Positions 31,266 through 38,386 of a DNA stretch of 64,000 bases are shown one piece after another. Below the pieces are notes generated by a model. That model saw only the letters and a list, made by a program, of their open reading frames with translations, did no database searches and had not been told where the DNA came from. Position numbers and translations under genes: made by a program. Origin of the DNA: Actinoplanes sp. L3-i22 (lineage in GTDB: Bacteria; Actinomycetota; Actinomycetes; Mycobacteriales; Micromonosporaceae); NCBI RefSeq assembly GCF_019704555.1, contig NZ_AP024745.1, forward strand, positions 6,270,501-6,334,500, given 5' to 3'. The first letter of the stretch is position 1. Each line of letters starts with the position of its first letter.

Positions 31266-33681
31266 GCTACTCGCCGCCCCGGACGAGGCCGTCGTCCCGC
31301 TCCTCTGTGGTCTCACCGCGGCGGAGCGGGCGGCTCTCGGCCGGGACGTCGACGCGGTGTTCGCCGTCCCCCGGAACCTCAGCGCCCAGGACCACCACCG
31401 GCTGTGCCTGAGCCGGATCGCCACGCTGCCGCGCACCGCCGCACCGGTCGAGGTCCTGCCCCGCACCGACGAGGAGATGCGGATCGCCATCGCCCGGGGC
31501 CGCCCGCACGTCCAGGCGATCGCCGAGACCGCGATCCGGGAGCTGGGCTGGGCCGACGGTCTCGGGTGGTCCTTCGCCGGGGTCCGGGAGCTGGAACGGC
31601 GCGGCGCGGTCACCCTCCCGGCGGACGACGACTACGTGTGCGCGGTCATCGGCTCCTACCTGGAGAGCGGCAGGTGGCCGGGCGGCGTGTTCACCCCGAA
31701 CACCGCGAGCTCCCCGCGCACCGCCGAGCGGCTGCTGGCCGAGCCGGACCTGCTCGACCGGGTCTTCTGGCGGATCTTCGAGGTGGACCGGGAGCTGGGC
31801 CCGAGCCTGGCGGGCACCGACCGCGGCCTGGTCCGTCCGGGCCTCACCTGGCGGGACGCGGTCCTCGACCTGATCGCCGCCGGGTACGCCGGCCACGGGC
31901 GGGTGCTCGACGCCACCCTCGCCGCGCTCGGCCACGCGACGTCGGCGTTCCGGGCCGGCTGGTTCGTCCGGCTGCACCGCGACCTGGCGCCGGGACCGGA
32001 CCGGACCGCGTCCCGGCAGCCCGCCTACGACCTGCTGCTGCGCTCCCCGATCGGCCCGGTCGTCACGGTCGGCCTGGACGCGTTCCGGGCGCTGCGCGTG
32101 ACCGACCCGCCGAGCCTGGTCGACGCGGTGCTGTCGCCGGGCAAGGCGGTCGCGCTCAAGGCGCTGAAGCTGGGTGGGCCGGCGCTCGCCGAGACCGCCA
32201 TTGAACACCCCCATCCCGACGTACGGGCGGCCGCCGCCCGTCTCCTCGGCCGCCCCGCACCGGTCCCGGTCCGGCCGCCGGCCGCCCCCGCGCCGGCCGG
32301 GCTCCCCCCGTTGGCCGCGGTGACCCCGATCGCCGGCCACGCGGAGCTGGCCGAGGCGTTCGCGATCCTGGTCGAGGACCCGTCCGACGCCGACCTGATG
32401 GAGCGCGCCCTGTGCGCGGCCGCCCGGCTGGGTCCGGATCCGGATCCGGAGCGGCTGCGCACGGTCGCGCGGCGGCTGCGGCGCCGCATCGGGACCGCCC
32501 CGTTCGAGACGGACGTCCTGCTCGTGCTCGGCACGGTCGTGTGCGCGGCCGCCGGGCGCCCGGCCGTCGAGGGCCACCGGCCACCGGCCAAGACGGGCCT
32601 GCTGGTGGCCCGGGCCGCCGAGATCGCCACGGCGCTGCGGTCCGGCGTCCGGTTCGCGCCGCTGGCCGAGCCGACCCACGCCGGCGGCTGGATCGACCCG
32701 GCGGTGCTGGCCGGCCGGGTGGTCGCCGCGGACCGCCCGGCCGACGCGATCGCCGCCCTGCTGCGGCTCGGCCCGGATCCGGCCGCCGGCGGGCCCGAGC
32801 CGGCGGCCGAGGTTCCGGGGCCGTTCGGCGCGGCGTTACGGCACGCGCTCGGCGGCCCGGCACCGGCCGGGGTCGACGACCGCCTGTGGATCGCCGCGGC
32901 CCGCGCCCGCGCGCCCTACGGCGACCTCACCGACCTGATCGCCCACGGGTGCGACGACGCCGGGGCCGGCCGGGCGCCCGCGCTGACGCCCCGGCTGCTC
33001 GCCGACGGTGGGATCGGGTTCCTGGCCGCACGACCGATCCGGCCCGTCAACGCCGATCCGCTGCTGCCCACGGTCGCGCTCGGCACCATCCACGAGCGGC
33101 CGGACGAGTTCGTGGCGACCGCGTGGTGGCCGTGGCTCGCCGCGACCTGGCCGGGCAATCTCGACGTCCCGGCCGCGCTCGCCCTGCTCCAGTGGCCGTC
33201 CGGGGAGACCGGCCGGGTCACCGGCGAGGGCGTCCTGCGACCGCTGCTCGCCGCCCGCGCCGGGCTTCCGCCGACCGCACGGGTGCTGGTCGCCGCGGTC
33301 CTGGGGTCCGAGCGACCGATCGATCGGGTGACCGCCGCCGACGCCGTACCGGATCTGGTTCCTGATCGTCTTTCCCCGGCCGACCTGGGTGCGGCGATGG
33401 CCTGGCTCGCGCCGGTGACGCCGCTGCGGCGCTGGGCGTCGTCGCTGCGGGCGGTCGCGGAGGCCGGTCACGGCACTGTCGTCGCGGCGATCCTGGCCGC
33501 GCTGCTGCCGGCCCTCGACCGGACCCGGGCCGGCCTGTTCGAGCTGGTCGAGCTGCTGGCCGAACTCGCGCTCCCGGTGTCCGGGAACGATCTGCGGGAG
33601 TGGCTCGCCGGCTTCACCGGCACCGGCAAGGCCGCCCGGGCCGCCCGCGCGGCGCTCAGCCCGCCGGGCTCAGGAGACTGA
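31249..33681 (+). CDS. DUF6493-like helical-repeat protein
   Basis: An 810-residue cytoplasmic protein rich in alanine and leucine helices. The opening MSRLAELLAAPDEAVVPLLCGLTAAERAALG and the pattern of paired helices resemble the DUF6493 proteins of actinomycetes. In my recollection these lie beside SWIM zinc-finger and MoxR/VWA genes, none of which is here. HEAT-like pairs occur (TAIEHPHPDVRAAAARLLG). No catalytic motif is visible. The GTG start lies inside the end of the MFS gene, so translation may be coupled. The family assignment is tentative. Confidence 0.55.
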   Translation: MSRLAELLAAPDEAVVPLLCGLTAAERAALGRDVDAVFAVPRNLSAQDHHRLCLSRIATLPRTAAPVEVLPRTDEEMRIAIARGRPHVQAIAETAIRELGWADGLGWSFAGVRELERRGAVTLPADDDYVCAVIGSYLESGRWPGGVFTPNTASSPRTAERLLAEPDLLDRVFWRIFEVDRELGPSLAGTDRGLVRPGLTWRDAVLDLIAAGYAGHGRVLDATLAALGHATSAFRAGWFVRLHRDLAPGPDRTASRQPAYDLLLRSPIGPVVTVGLDAFRALRVTDPPSLVDAVLSPGKAVALKALKLGGPALAETAIEHPHPDVRAAAARLLGRPAPVPVRPPAAPAPAGLPPLAAVTPIAGHAELAEAFAILVEDPSDADLMERALCAAARLGPDPDPERLRTVARRLRRRIGTAPFETDVLLVLGTVVCAAAGRPAVEGHRPPAKTGLLVARAAEIATALRSGVRFAPLAEPTHAGGWIDPAVLAGRVVAADRPADAIAALLRLGPDPAAGGPEPAAEVPGPFGAALRHALGGPAPAGVDDRLWIAAARARAPYGDLTDLIAHGCDDAGAGRAPALTPRLLADGGIGFLAARPIRPVNADPLLPTVALGTIHERPDEFVATAWWPWLAATWPGNLDVPAALALLQWPSGETGRVTGEGVLRPLLAARAGLPPTARVLVAAVLGSERPIDRVTAADAVPDLVPDRLSPADLGAAMAWLAPVTPLRRWASSLRAVAEAGHGTVVAAILAALLPALDRTRAGLFELVELLAELALPVSGNDLREWLAGFTGTGKAARAARAALSPPGSGD

Positions 33682-34804
33682 GCACCGCCGCGTGATAGGT
33701 CGCCTGGACCGGCGGGATCGACGAGATCAGGATCCGCTCGTCGGTGCCGTGCAGGCCCTCGTAGGTCACCCCGAACCCGGCGGTGGCCGGGATCCCCAGT
33801 CCGGCGAGATAGTTGCCGATGTTGGACGGCCCGGCCACCTTCGGCGTCACGGCCAGGCCGAAGGTCCCGGCGGCGGCCAGCATCGCGCGACGCAGCGGCG
33901 AGTCCGCGGCCAGCTCGTAGGCCGGCCAGGTCAGCACGTGCTCGATCGTCGTCGCGGGCGTCCCCGGCCAGCGCGGGTCGACGGCCGCGACCGCGCCCCG
34001 GATCAGGGTTGCCGCGGCGACCGCGTCGAAGTCGCCGATCGTCCGCACGTCGACGCTGACCATGCACCGGTCCGGGGTGACGGAGAAGCCCGAGCCGCCG
34101 TCGACCGCGGTGACCGTGATCTTCCCGCCGGCGGCGTCCAGGGCCGCCAGCGACCGGATCACCTCGGCCGCCTTCACGATCGCGTTCGGGGTGCTGCTCC
34201 GGCCGCCGGAGTGCGAGGCCACGCCGTACACCTGGATCCTGAGACGATGGACGCCGCGCCCGCCGATCACCAGGTGGTCCGGGCCGGGATAGCCGATCAG
34301 CACGCCGGCCGGCGCCGCCCGGCCCGCGAAGTACGCCTTCGCCCCGCCGAATCCGCCGGTGTGCTCGTCCAGGTCGAACAGCAGCGTGAGGGTGCCGTGC
34401 AGGCGGTCCCGCCGCGCCGCGAGCCGGGCCGCGACGTGACAGAAGATCGCGACGCCCGCCTTCGAGTCCGCGCTGCCGCGCCCGTGCAGCCAGCCGTCCT
34501 CGACGATCGCGCTGGCCGGCGGGTGCGTCCACCGGCCCTCGTCGCCGAACGGCGCGGTGTCGAGGCAGGCGTCCAGCACGTACCGCGGACCCGGCTGGCT
34601 CCCGACGACGTCACAGACGACGGCGACGGCGTTGCCGCCGCCGTCGAGCAGGGTGGTGGAGACCAGGCCGCGACGCGCGAGCCAGTCCGTGAGAAAAAAG
34701 ACGATTGCCGGGTACGGATCCACGCCGCCCCGGCTGGGAATCGCCACCAGCCCCCGGGTCAGCTCCACCACCGACCCGGCGTCTGCCCGCGCCACCTCCA
34801 GCAC
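33656..34804 (-). CDS. M20-family peptidase homologue with altered metal ligands
   Basis: A 382-residue ArgE/DapE/CPG2-like protein. The fold motifs are clear: GWLHGRGSADSKAG (D113), the dimerisation domain with GVASHSGGRSS, and a late YEGLHGTDERI (H352). Several metal ligands differ from the family. The first His of HxD is Cys80 (DACLDTAP), the second Glu of DEE is His148 (DLDEHTGG), and the GEP position reads GYPGPD (Y172). The enzyme could use a different metal, or be inactive or a binding protein. Its 3' end overlaps that of the DUF6493-like gene by 26 bp in convergence. It is divergent from a VOC gene. Confidence 0.7.
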   Translation of the reverse strand: MLEVARADAGSVVELTRGLVAIPSRGGVDPYPAIVFFLTDWLARRGLVSTTLLDGGGNAVAVVCDVVGSQPGPRYVLDACLDTAPFGDEGRWTHPPASAIVEDGWLHGRGSADSKAGVAIFCHVAARLAARRDRLHGTLTLLFDLDEHTGGFGGAKAYFAGRAAPAGVLIGYPGPDHLVIGGRGVHRLRIQVYGVASHSGGRSSTPNAIVKAAEVIRSLAALDAAGGKITVTAVDGGSGFSVTPDRCMVSVDVRTIGDFDAVAAATLIRGAVAAVDPRWPGTPATTIEHVLTWPAYELAADSPLRRAMLAAAGTFGLAVTPKVAGPSNIGNYLAGLGIPATAGFGVTYEGLHGTDERILISSIPPVQATYHAAVLSLLSPAG

Positions 34805-34827
34805 CCGGCCGACCCTACGCTGTCAAC

Positions 34828-35229
34828 ATGATCGATCCCACGGCACCGATCCGCATCGCCCGCCCGAGCCGCGACCTGGCCGCCGCCGAGCGCTTCTACG
34901 CCGGCGGCCTGGGCCTGCACGTCCTCTACCGCGGCTCGGCCACCGCCCCCGGCGAGCACGACCTGGTCATGCTCGGCCTGCCCGGCGCGGCCTGGCACCT
35001 GGAGCTGGTCGGCGGCGCCAACCTGACCGCCGAGCCGACCCCGACCGACGAGGACCTGCTGGTCATCTACGTCGGCGGCCCGATCGACGAGGAGCTGATC
35101 GCCCGCCTCGAGGAGTCCGGCGGCCGGCGGGTCGGGCAGGGCGACTACTGGGACCGCTGGGGCGTCACGATCGCCGACCCGGACGGCTACCGTCTGGTCC
35201 TGTCCACCCGGACCTGGTCCAACGGCTGA
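34828..35229 (+). CDS. VOC-family (glyoxalase-like) protein
   Basis: A 133-residue vicinal-oxygen-chelate protein with two beta-alpha-beta-beta-beta halves: RIARPSRDLAAAERFYAGGLGLHVLYRG, then LVIYVGGPIDEELIARLEESGG and WGVTIADPDGYRLVLSTRTW. The glutamate in WHLELVGG and the family pattern DPDGYRLVL are present. Members act as glyoxalases, dioxygenases or antibiotic-binding proteins, and no substrate can be named here. It is divergent from the M20-like gene with a 23-bp gap, so any promoters must overlap. tRNA-like genes follow it. Confidence 0.8.
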   Translation: MIDPTAPIRIARPSRDLAAAERFYAGGLGLHVLYRGSATAPGEHDLVMLGLPGAAWHLELVGGANLTAEPTPTDEDLLVIYVGGPIDEELIARLEESGGRRVGQGDYWDRWGVTIADPDGYRLVLSTRTWSNG

Positions 35230-35264
35230 CCCCGCGCGCGGCACGGCGCGGGCGACCGGATCGA

Positions 35265-35270
35265 TAGACT
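35265..35270 (+). promoter_or_regulatory. -10-like box of tRNA-like gene 1
   Basis: TAGACT, followed by GCGCGGCGGCG. The same string precedes tRNA-like gene 3 (TAGACT at 37067), and TAGGCT at 35376-35381 precedes gene 2. Each lies 8-15 bp before the cloverleaf. Confidence 0.45.
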
Positions 35271-35279
35271 GCGCGGCGG

Positions 35280-35355
35280 CGAGCCGTAGCGCAGAGGTCG
35301 TCGCGTCGCACTGCAAATGCGAAGGACGCCGGTTCGATTCCGGTCGGCTCCGCCA
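35280..35355 (+). tRNA. tRNA-like gene 1, anticodon GCA (Cys)
   Basis: A 76-base cloverleaf. The anticodon arm is TCGCA-CTGCAAA-TGCGA with GCA at 35313-35315, the variable loop AGGAC, the T arm GCCGG-TTCGATT-CCGGT, and CCA is encoded at the end. The D stem has three pairs (GCG/CGC), and tertiary positions U8, A14, G15, G18, G19, C48, T54, T55, C56 and A58 are all present. The acceptor stem is odd: CGAGCCG against CGGCTCC leaves C1-C72 unpaired, but GGCGG just upstream can pair with CCGCC at the 3' end. It is not the usual actinobacterial tRNA-Cys sequence, and G73 is not the usual Cys discriminator. Confidence 0.6.
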
Positions 35356-35393
35356 CCCCCGCCGGGTGCGGTTGTTAGGCTTCCGGTCGCGGT

Positions 35394-35468
35394 GGGGCCG
35401 GTAGCGCAGAGGTCGACGCACACGGTTCGCATCCGTGGGGACGCCGGTTCGATTCCGGCTCGGCCCCA
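35394..35468 (+). tRNA. tRNA-like gene 2, anticodon CGC (Ala)
   Basis: Same scaffold as gene 1: identical TAGCGCAGAGGTCG D-arm core, three-pair D stem and T arm GCCGG-TTCGATT-CCGGC. The anticodon arm is CACGG-TTCGCAT-CCGTG with CGC at 35428-35430. The acceptor is longer than normal. GGGGCCGG pairs with TCGGCCCC (the last pair G-U), and GCGGT/ACCGC extend the helix further on both sides to about 13 pairs. No CCA is encoded directly after the discriminator. An 8-pair acceptor with a 5-pair T stem recalls tRNA-Sec, but the anticodon is alanine-type and G3-U70 is absent. Confidence 0.55.
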
Positions 35469-35490
35469 CCGCCCCGACGTCAGCCGGCGG

Positions 35491-36915
35491 TCACTCCTCC
35501 CGGGCCTTCGCCCAGCCCAGCGGCGACCGGCCGTGGTAGGGGTCGTGGTACTCGTTGACGACCTCGCCGGTGACCGCCAGCCACCGCCGCAGATCCGCCA
35601 CCATGACCTCGTCACCGGCCGGCTCGAACAGGTTGACCAGGCATTCGAGCACAATCCGCCACCGGTACGCGTGGGACCCGTGCCAGGCGCTCCGGTCCTC
35701 CGTGGCGGCCAGCGACGCGGCGTACAGCAGGTGGGCCTCCAGCCCGATCCGGGCCGCCACGTGCGGGTTGTTCAGCACCGCCGGGACGATCCGGGTCAGC
35801 CGCCAGGCCGACTCGGCCCAGTCGGACTCCGGGCCGCGCTGGCCGACCGTGACCAGGCTCCGGGCGTTGTCCGCGCCGCCGAGCGCCAGCACCTCGTCCG
35901 GCACCTCGCCGTCGCGGAGCATCGAGCGGGCCTGGTGCAGGGCCACGCCCAGGGTCATCCGCACGGTGGCGGGGGCGGCCCACTCCTGTTCGGCGTGCGC
36001 GGCGAGGCCGGCGTCCACCTCGCGCGCGACGTCGCGGTAGCGCCGCGCCAGGTCCGCCTTGCCGAGCTCCCCGGTGAGCTTGCCGTAGTACGCCGCGGCT
36101 CGGACGATGGAGACGCGGTACATCGGCGGCAGGGCCATCGTCTCGCCGATCAGCGACGGGATCTCCGACGCGTCGATCTCGGCCCAGGTGCCGACCGCCA
36201 CGCCGCCGGCCGCCTCGGCGATCTCGGTGCGCCCCTGCCGGGCGTGCTCGCGCATCGCAATCGTGGCGGCGCAGCGCAGCACGTCGACGTAGTAGTCGTT
36301 GTCGCCCTCGAGCGTGTTGATCTTCAGTTGTCGGGCGAGCATCAGCCGCACCACCTGGTCCGCCGAGCCCAGGATCAGATCGGGGTCGCCGTAGTCCGCC
36401 ATCAGCAGCGCGTTGGTGTAGAGCAGCCGGCAGAGGCCCAGCTCGTGCTCGAACGCGTCGCCGGCCGGCCCCTCGGCCACCACCGCCCGGACCACCCGGT
36501 CCATCGCCAGGATCGCGTCGGCCACCCGGCCCTGCCCGTGGAACGCCCGGGCCCGGCGCACCCGGACATCCGTGATCCACTGCGCCGCGTCCGCCCGGCC
36601 GCTGTCGAGCGCCGCGCCGTAGGCCTCCTCGGCGGCGTCGAGCGCGGCCAGCGCGTCGTCCGGCCGGCTCACCGCCTGCAGGCTCGACCCCAGTCCGTAG
36701 TTCAGCGCGCCGAGCATGACCAGGTCGTCGACGGTGATCTCGCCCTGCGAGGCGATGACCGCGTCGACCAGCTCGACGGCCTGTTCCTGCAGGGGCACGG
36801 CCTCGGCGACCCGGCCCTGCCGGAACAGTTCCAGCGACTGCTCCTCCAGCAGGGCGGCCTGCGATCGTCGCGCGTGGTTGGCGTCCTCGTCCCGTGACCT
36901 GCGTCCCCACCTCAT
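35491..36915 (-). CDS. TPR-like helical protein between tRNA-like genes
   Basis: A 474-residue cytoplasmic protein made of helix pairs. Its first part fits tetratricopeptide repeats (ELFRQGRVAEAVPLQEQAVELVDAVI, SLQAVSRPDDALAALDAAEEAY, ARAFHGQGRVADAILAMDRVV). The second half remains helical and ends YHDPYHGRSPLGWAKAREE. No catalytic motif, DNA-binding domain or signal is visible. The ATG at 36915 is preferred; an upstream in-frame ATG at 36948 is possible. It is flanked by tRNA-like genes on both sides (2 downstream, 3 and a remnant upstream). It is divergent from the ankyrin-SDR-LRR operon and may belong with it functionally. Confidence 0.6.
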   Translation of the reverse strand: MRWGRRSRDEDANHARRSQAALLEEQSLELFRQGRVAEAVPLQEQAVELVDAVIASQGEITVDDLVMLGALNYGLGSSLQAVSRPDDALAALDAAEEAYGAALDSGRADAAQWITDVRVRRARAFHGQGRVADAILAMDRVVRAVVAEGPAGDAFEHELGLCRLLYTNALLMADYGDPDLILGSADQVVRLMLARQLKINTLEGDNDYYVDVLRCAATIAMREHARQGRTEIAEAAGGVAVGTWAEIDASEIPSLIGETMALPPMYRVSIVRAAAYYGKLTGELGKADLARRYRDVAREVDAGLAAHAEQEWAAPATVRMTLGVALHQARSMLRDGEVPDEVLALGGADNARSLVTVGQRGPESDWAESAWRLTRIVPAVLNNPHVAARIGLEAHLLYAASLAATEDRSAWHGSHAYRWRIVLECLVNLFEPAGDEVMVADLRRWLAVTGEVVNEYHDPYHGRSPLGWAKAREE

Positions 36916-37000
36916 GGCCGGAATGCTTCCACATCCGCGCTCGGCCATCGTCCACAGTCGCCGGTGACCCGGAGCCGCGGCTCAGCCACCCGGCCGGCAT

Positions 37001-37032
37001 GCCGGTACGAATCCGGCGCGGACCCACCGCCC
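37001..37032 (+). pseudogene. Degenerate tRNA-like 3' half
   Basis: GCCGG-TACGAAT-CCGGC followed by GCGGACCCACCGCC aligns with the T arm and 3' acceptor of tRNA-like gene 2 (GCCGG-TTCGATT-CCGGC, TCGGCCCCACCGCC). No matching 5' half or anticodon arm is present, so it looks like a decayed fourth copy. Confidence 0.45.
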
Positions 37033-37081
37033 GGAAACTGGCTGGGGGTCCGGCCCGGTCGATCATTAGACTGCGCGGCGG

Positions 37082-37157
37082 CGGGCCGTAGCGCAGAGGT
37101 CGTCGCGTCGCCCTATCAAGGCGAAGGACGCCGGTTCGAATCCGGCCGGCTCCGCCA
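37082..37157 (+). tRNA. tRNA-like gene 3, anticodon AUC (Asp, A34)
   Basis: A 76-base cloverleaf nearly identical to gene 1 outside the anticodon arm, which is TCGCC-CTATCAA-GGCGA with ATC at 37115-37117. The T arm is GCCGG-TTCGAAT-CCGGC, the variable loop AGGAC, and CCA is encoded. All conserved tertiary bases are present. Position 34 is A, rare in bacteria outside tRNA-Arg(ACG), and normal tRNA-Asp has GTC. The acceptor CGGGCCG/CGGCTCC has a C1-C72 mismatch and a G3-U70 pair, the alanine identity signal. Upstream GGCGG can again pair with 3' CCGCC. It ends 20 bp before the ankyrin gene. Confidence 0.55.
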
Positions 37158-37177
37158 GTTCACGGGGAGAGGACGCG

Positions 37178-38386
37178 GTGGATCTCGAACGGCGGCAGGA
37201 CCGCGAGCGGTACGCGACGATGCTGGACCTCGCGGCGCCGGCCGGCATGATCGCGGCGGCGACGGCCGCCCGGCTGGCCGGGGACTGGCGGGCCGCCTGT
37301 GCCGCCGCCCTGGTCGACGTGCACCTCGACCTGCGCGGCGTGGCCGACGTGTTCGGGGCCGGCCCGGCCGCGAAGATCGAGGCGGACCTGGCCGGGTTCG
37401 CCCCCGACTTCGTCCGCCGGCACCTGCCGCGCGAGTTCGACGGCCCGTTCTGGCCGCACCTGCGGGTGGTCCTGTACCGGTCGGCCGAGCCGATCACGGT
37501 GAAACGGTGGCGGGGCGCGCCGGTGCTGGTCCTGACTCTGCCCCGGATGAACGACATGGCGCAGCGCCCGGCGTTGCGGGTGGTCGACGCGAGCGACCTG
37601 ACGGGGACGTGGAAGGAGCTTCCGGCGTGGGCCTGGTACGCCGGCGCGGTGCGGGAGCGGACCCGTGCCTACGAGTCGCCGGCCGGATACGGGCCGGCGG
37701 GGTCCAGGTCCCGCGCGCCGCAGGACGCGGCGCTGGTGCGCGCGGGGACGCTGACGCCGGACCAGCTGCATCCGCTGGTGCACGAGGCGCTGTTCCCCGA
37801 CCGCACCCAGGACTGGCAGCCGATCAGGCACGAGACGTACGGCGCGCACCGGGTCCGGTGCGGCACCGACTGGCATCTCGTCGAGGTGCTCGGCGCGAGC
37901 GTGGAGACGCCGTACCACGACGAGGCGGAGCTGCGCCGGGAGGAGACCCTGCGGGCGCTCGGCGGGCGGGTCAGCGGCTGCGCGGCGGCGGCCGCCGGTT
38001 TCCGGGCCGGGGGCAAGGGCATACCGAAGGAGATCCGCCGGCATCGGCAGCGCATCCTCACCCGGGCGTTCTACGGCGACACCGACGGGCTGCTCGCCGA
38101 CCTGGCGGCGGGCTGTGACCCGCGGTTCCGGGACGCGGAGGGCCGCACGCTGATGCACCGGCTCGCCCACGTGGACCATGCCCGGGTGCTGCCGGTCCTG
38201 CTGGCCGCCGGGCTGTCGGTGGACGAGCCGGATCACCACGGCCGGACCCCGCTGCACGCGGCGGCGTACTCCGGCGCGGAGGATGTGATGGCGGCCCTGA
38301 TCGCGGCAGGCGCGCGGGCGAGCGTCCAGGACGCGGGCGAGGTCCTGAGCGTCCACCGGCAGCGGGAGATCGGCAGGTGGACGTGA
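37178..38386 (+). CDS. Protein with unknown N-terminal domain and ankyrin repeats
   Basis: A 402-residue protein. The first 270 residues are of unknown type and contain LYRSAEPITVKRWRGAPVLVLTLPRMNDM and WHLVEVLGASVETPYHDEAELRREETL. Residues about 300-385 are ankyrin repeats (FYGDTDGLLADLAAGCDPRFRDAEGRTLMHRLA, then GLSVDEPDHHGRTPLHAAAYSGAEDVMAALIAAGA). GGGGAGAGG precedes the GTG. It starts 20 bp after tRNA-like gene 3 and could be read from the same promoter. Its end overlaps the zinc-ribbon SDR gene by 10 bp, so these products are probably made together. Confidence 0.65.
   Translation: MDLERRQDRERYATMLDLAAPAGMIAAATAARLAGDWRAACAAALVDVHLDLRGVADVFGAGPAAKIEADLAGFAPDFVRRHLPREFDGPFWPHLRVVLYRSAEPITVKRWRGAPVLVLTLPRMNDMAQRPALRVVDASDLTGTWKELPAWAWYAGAVRERTRAYESPAGYGPAGSRSRAPQDAALVRAGTLTPDQLHPLVHEALFPDRTQDWQPIRHETYGAHRVRCGTDWHLVEVLGASVETPYHDEAELRREETLRALGGRVSGCAAAAAGFRAGGKGIPKEIRRHRQRILTRAFYGDTDGLLADLAAGCDPRFRDAEGRTLMHRLAHVDHARVLPVLLAAGLSVDEPDHHGRTPLHAAAYSGAEDVMAALIAAGARASVQDAGEVLSVHRQREIGRWT

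Noticed and set aside
35280..35355. Reading tRNA-like gene 1 as the ordinary tRNA-Cys
   Set aside because: The usual actinobacterial tRNA-Cys has a different body, a paired first base and another discriminator. The close match to tRNA-like gene 3 with an Asp anticodon shows a separate family.
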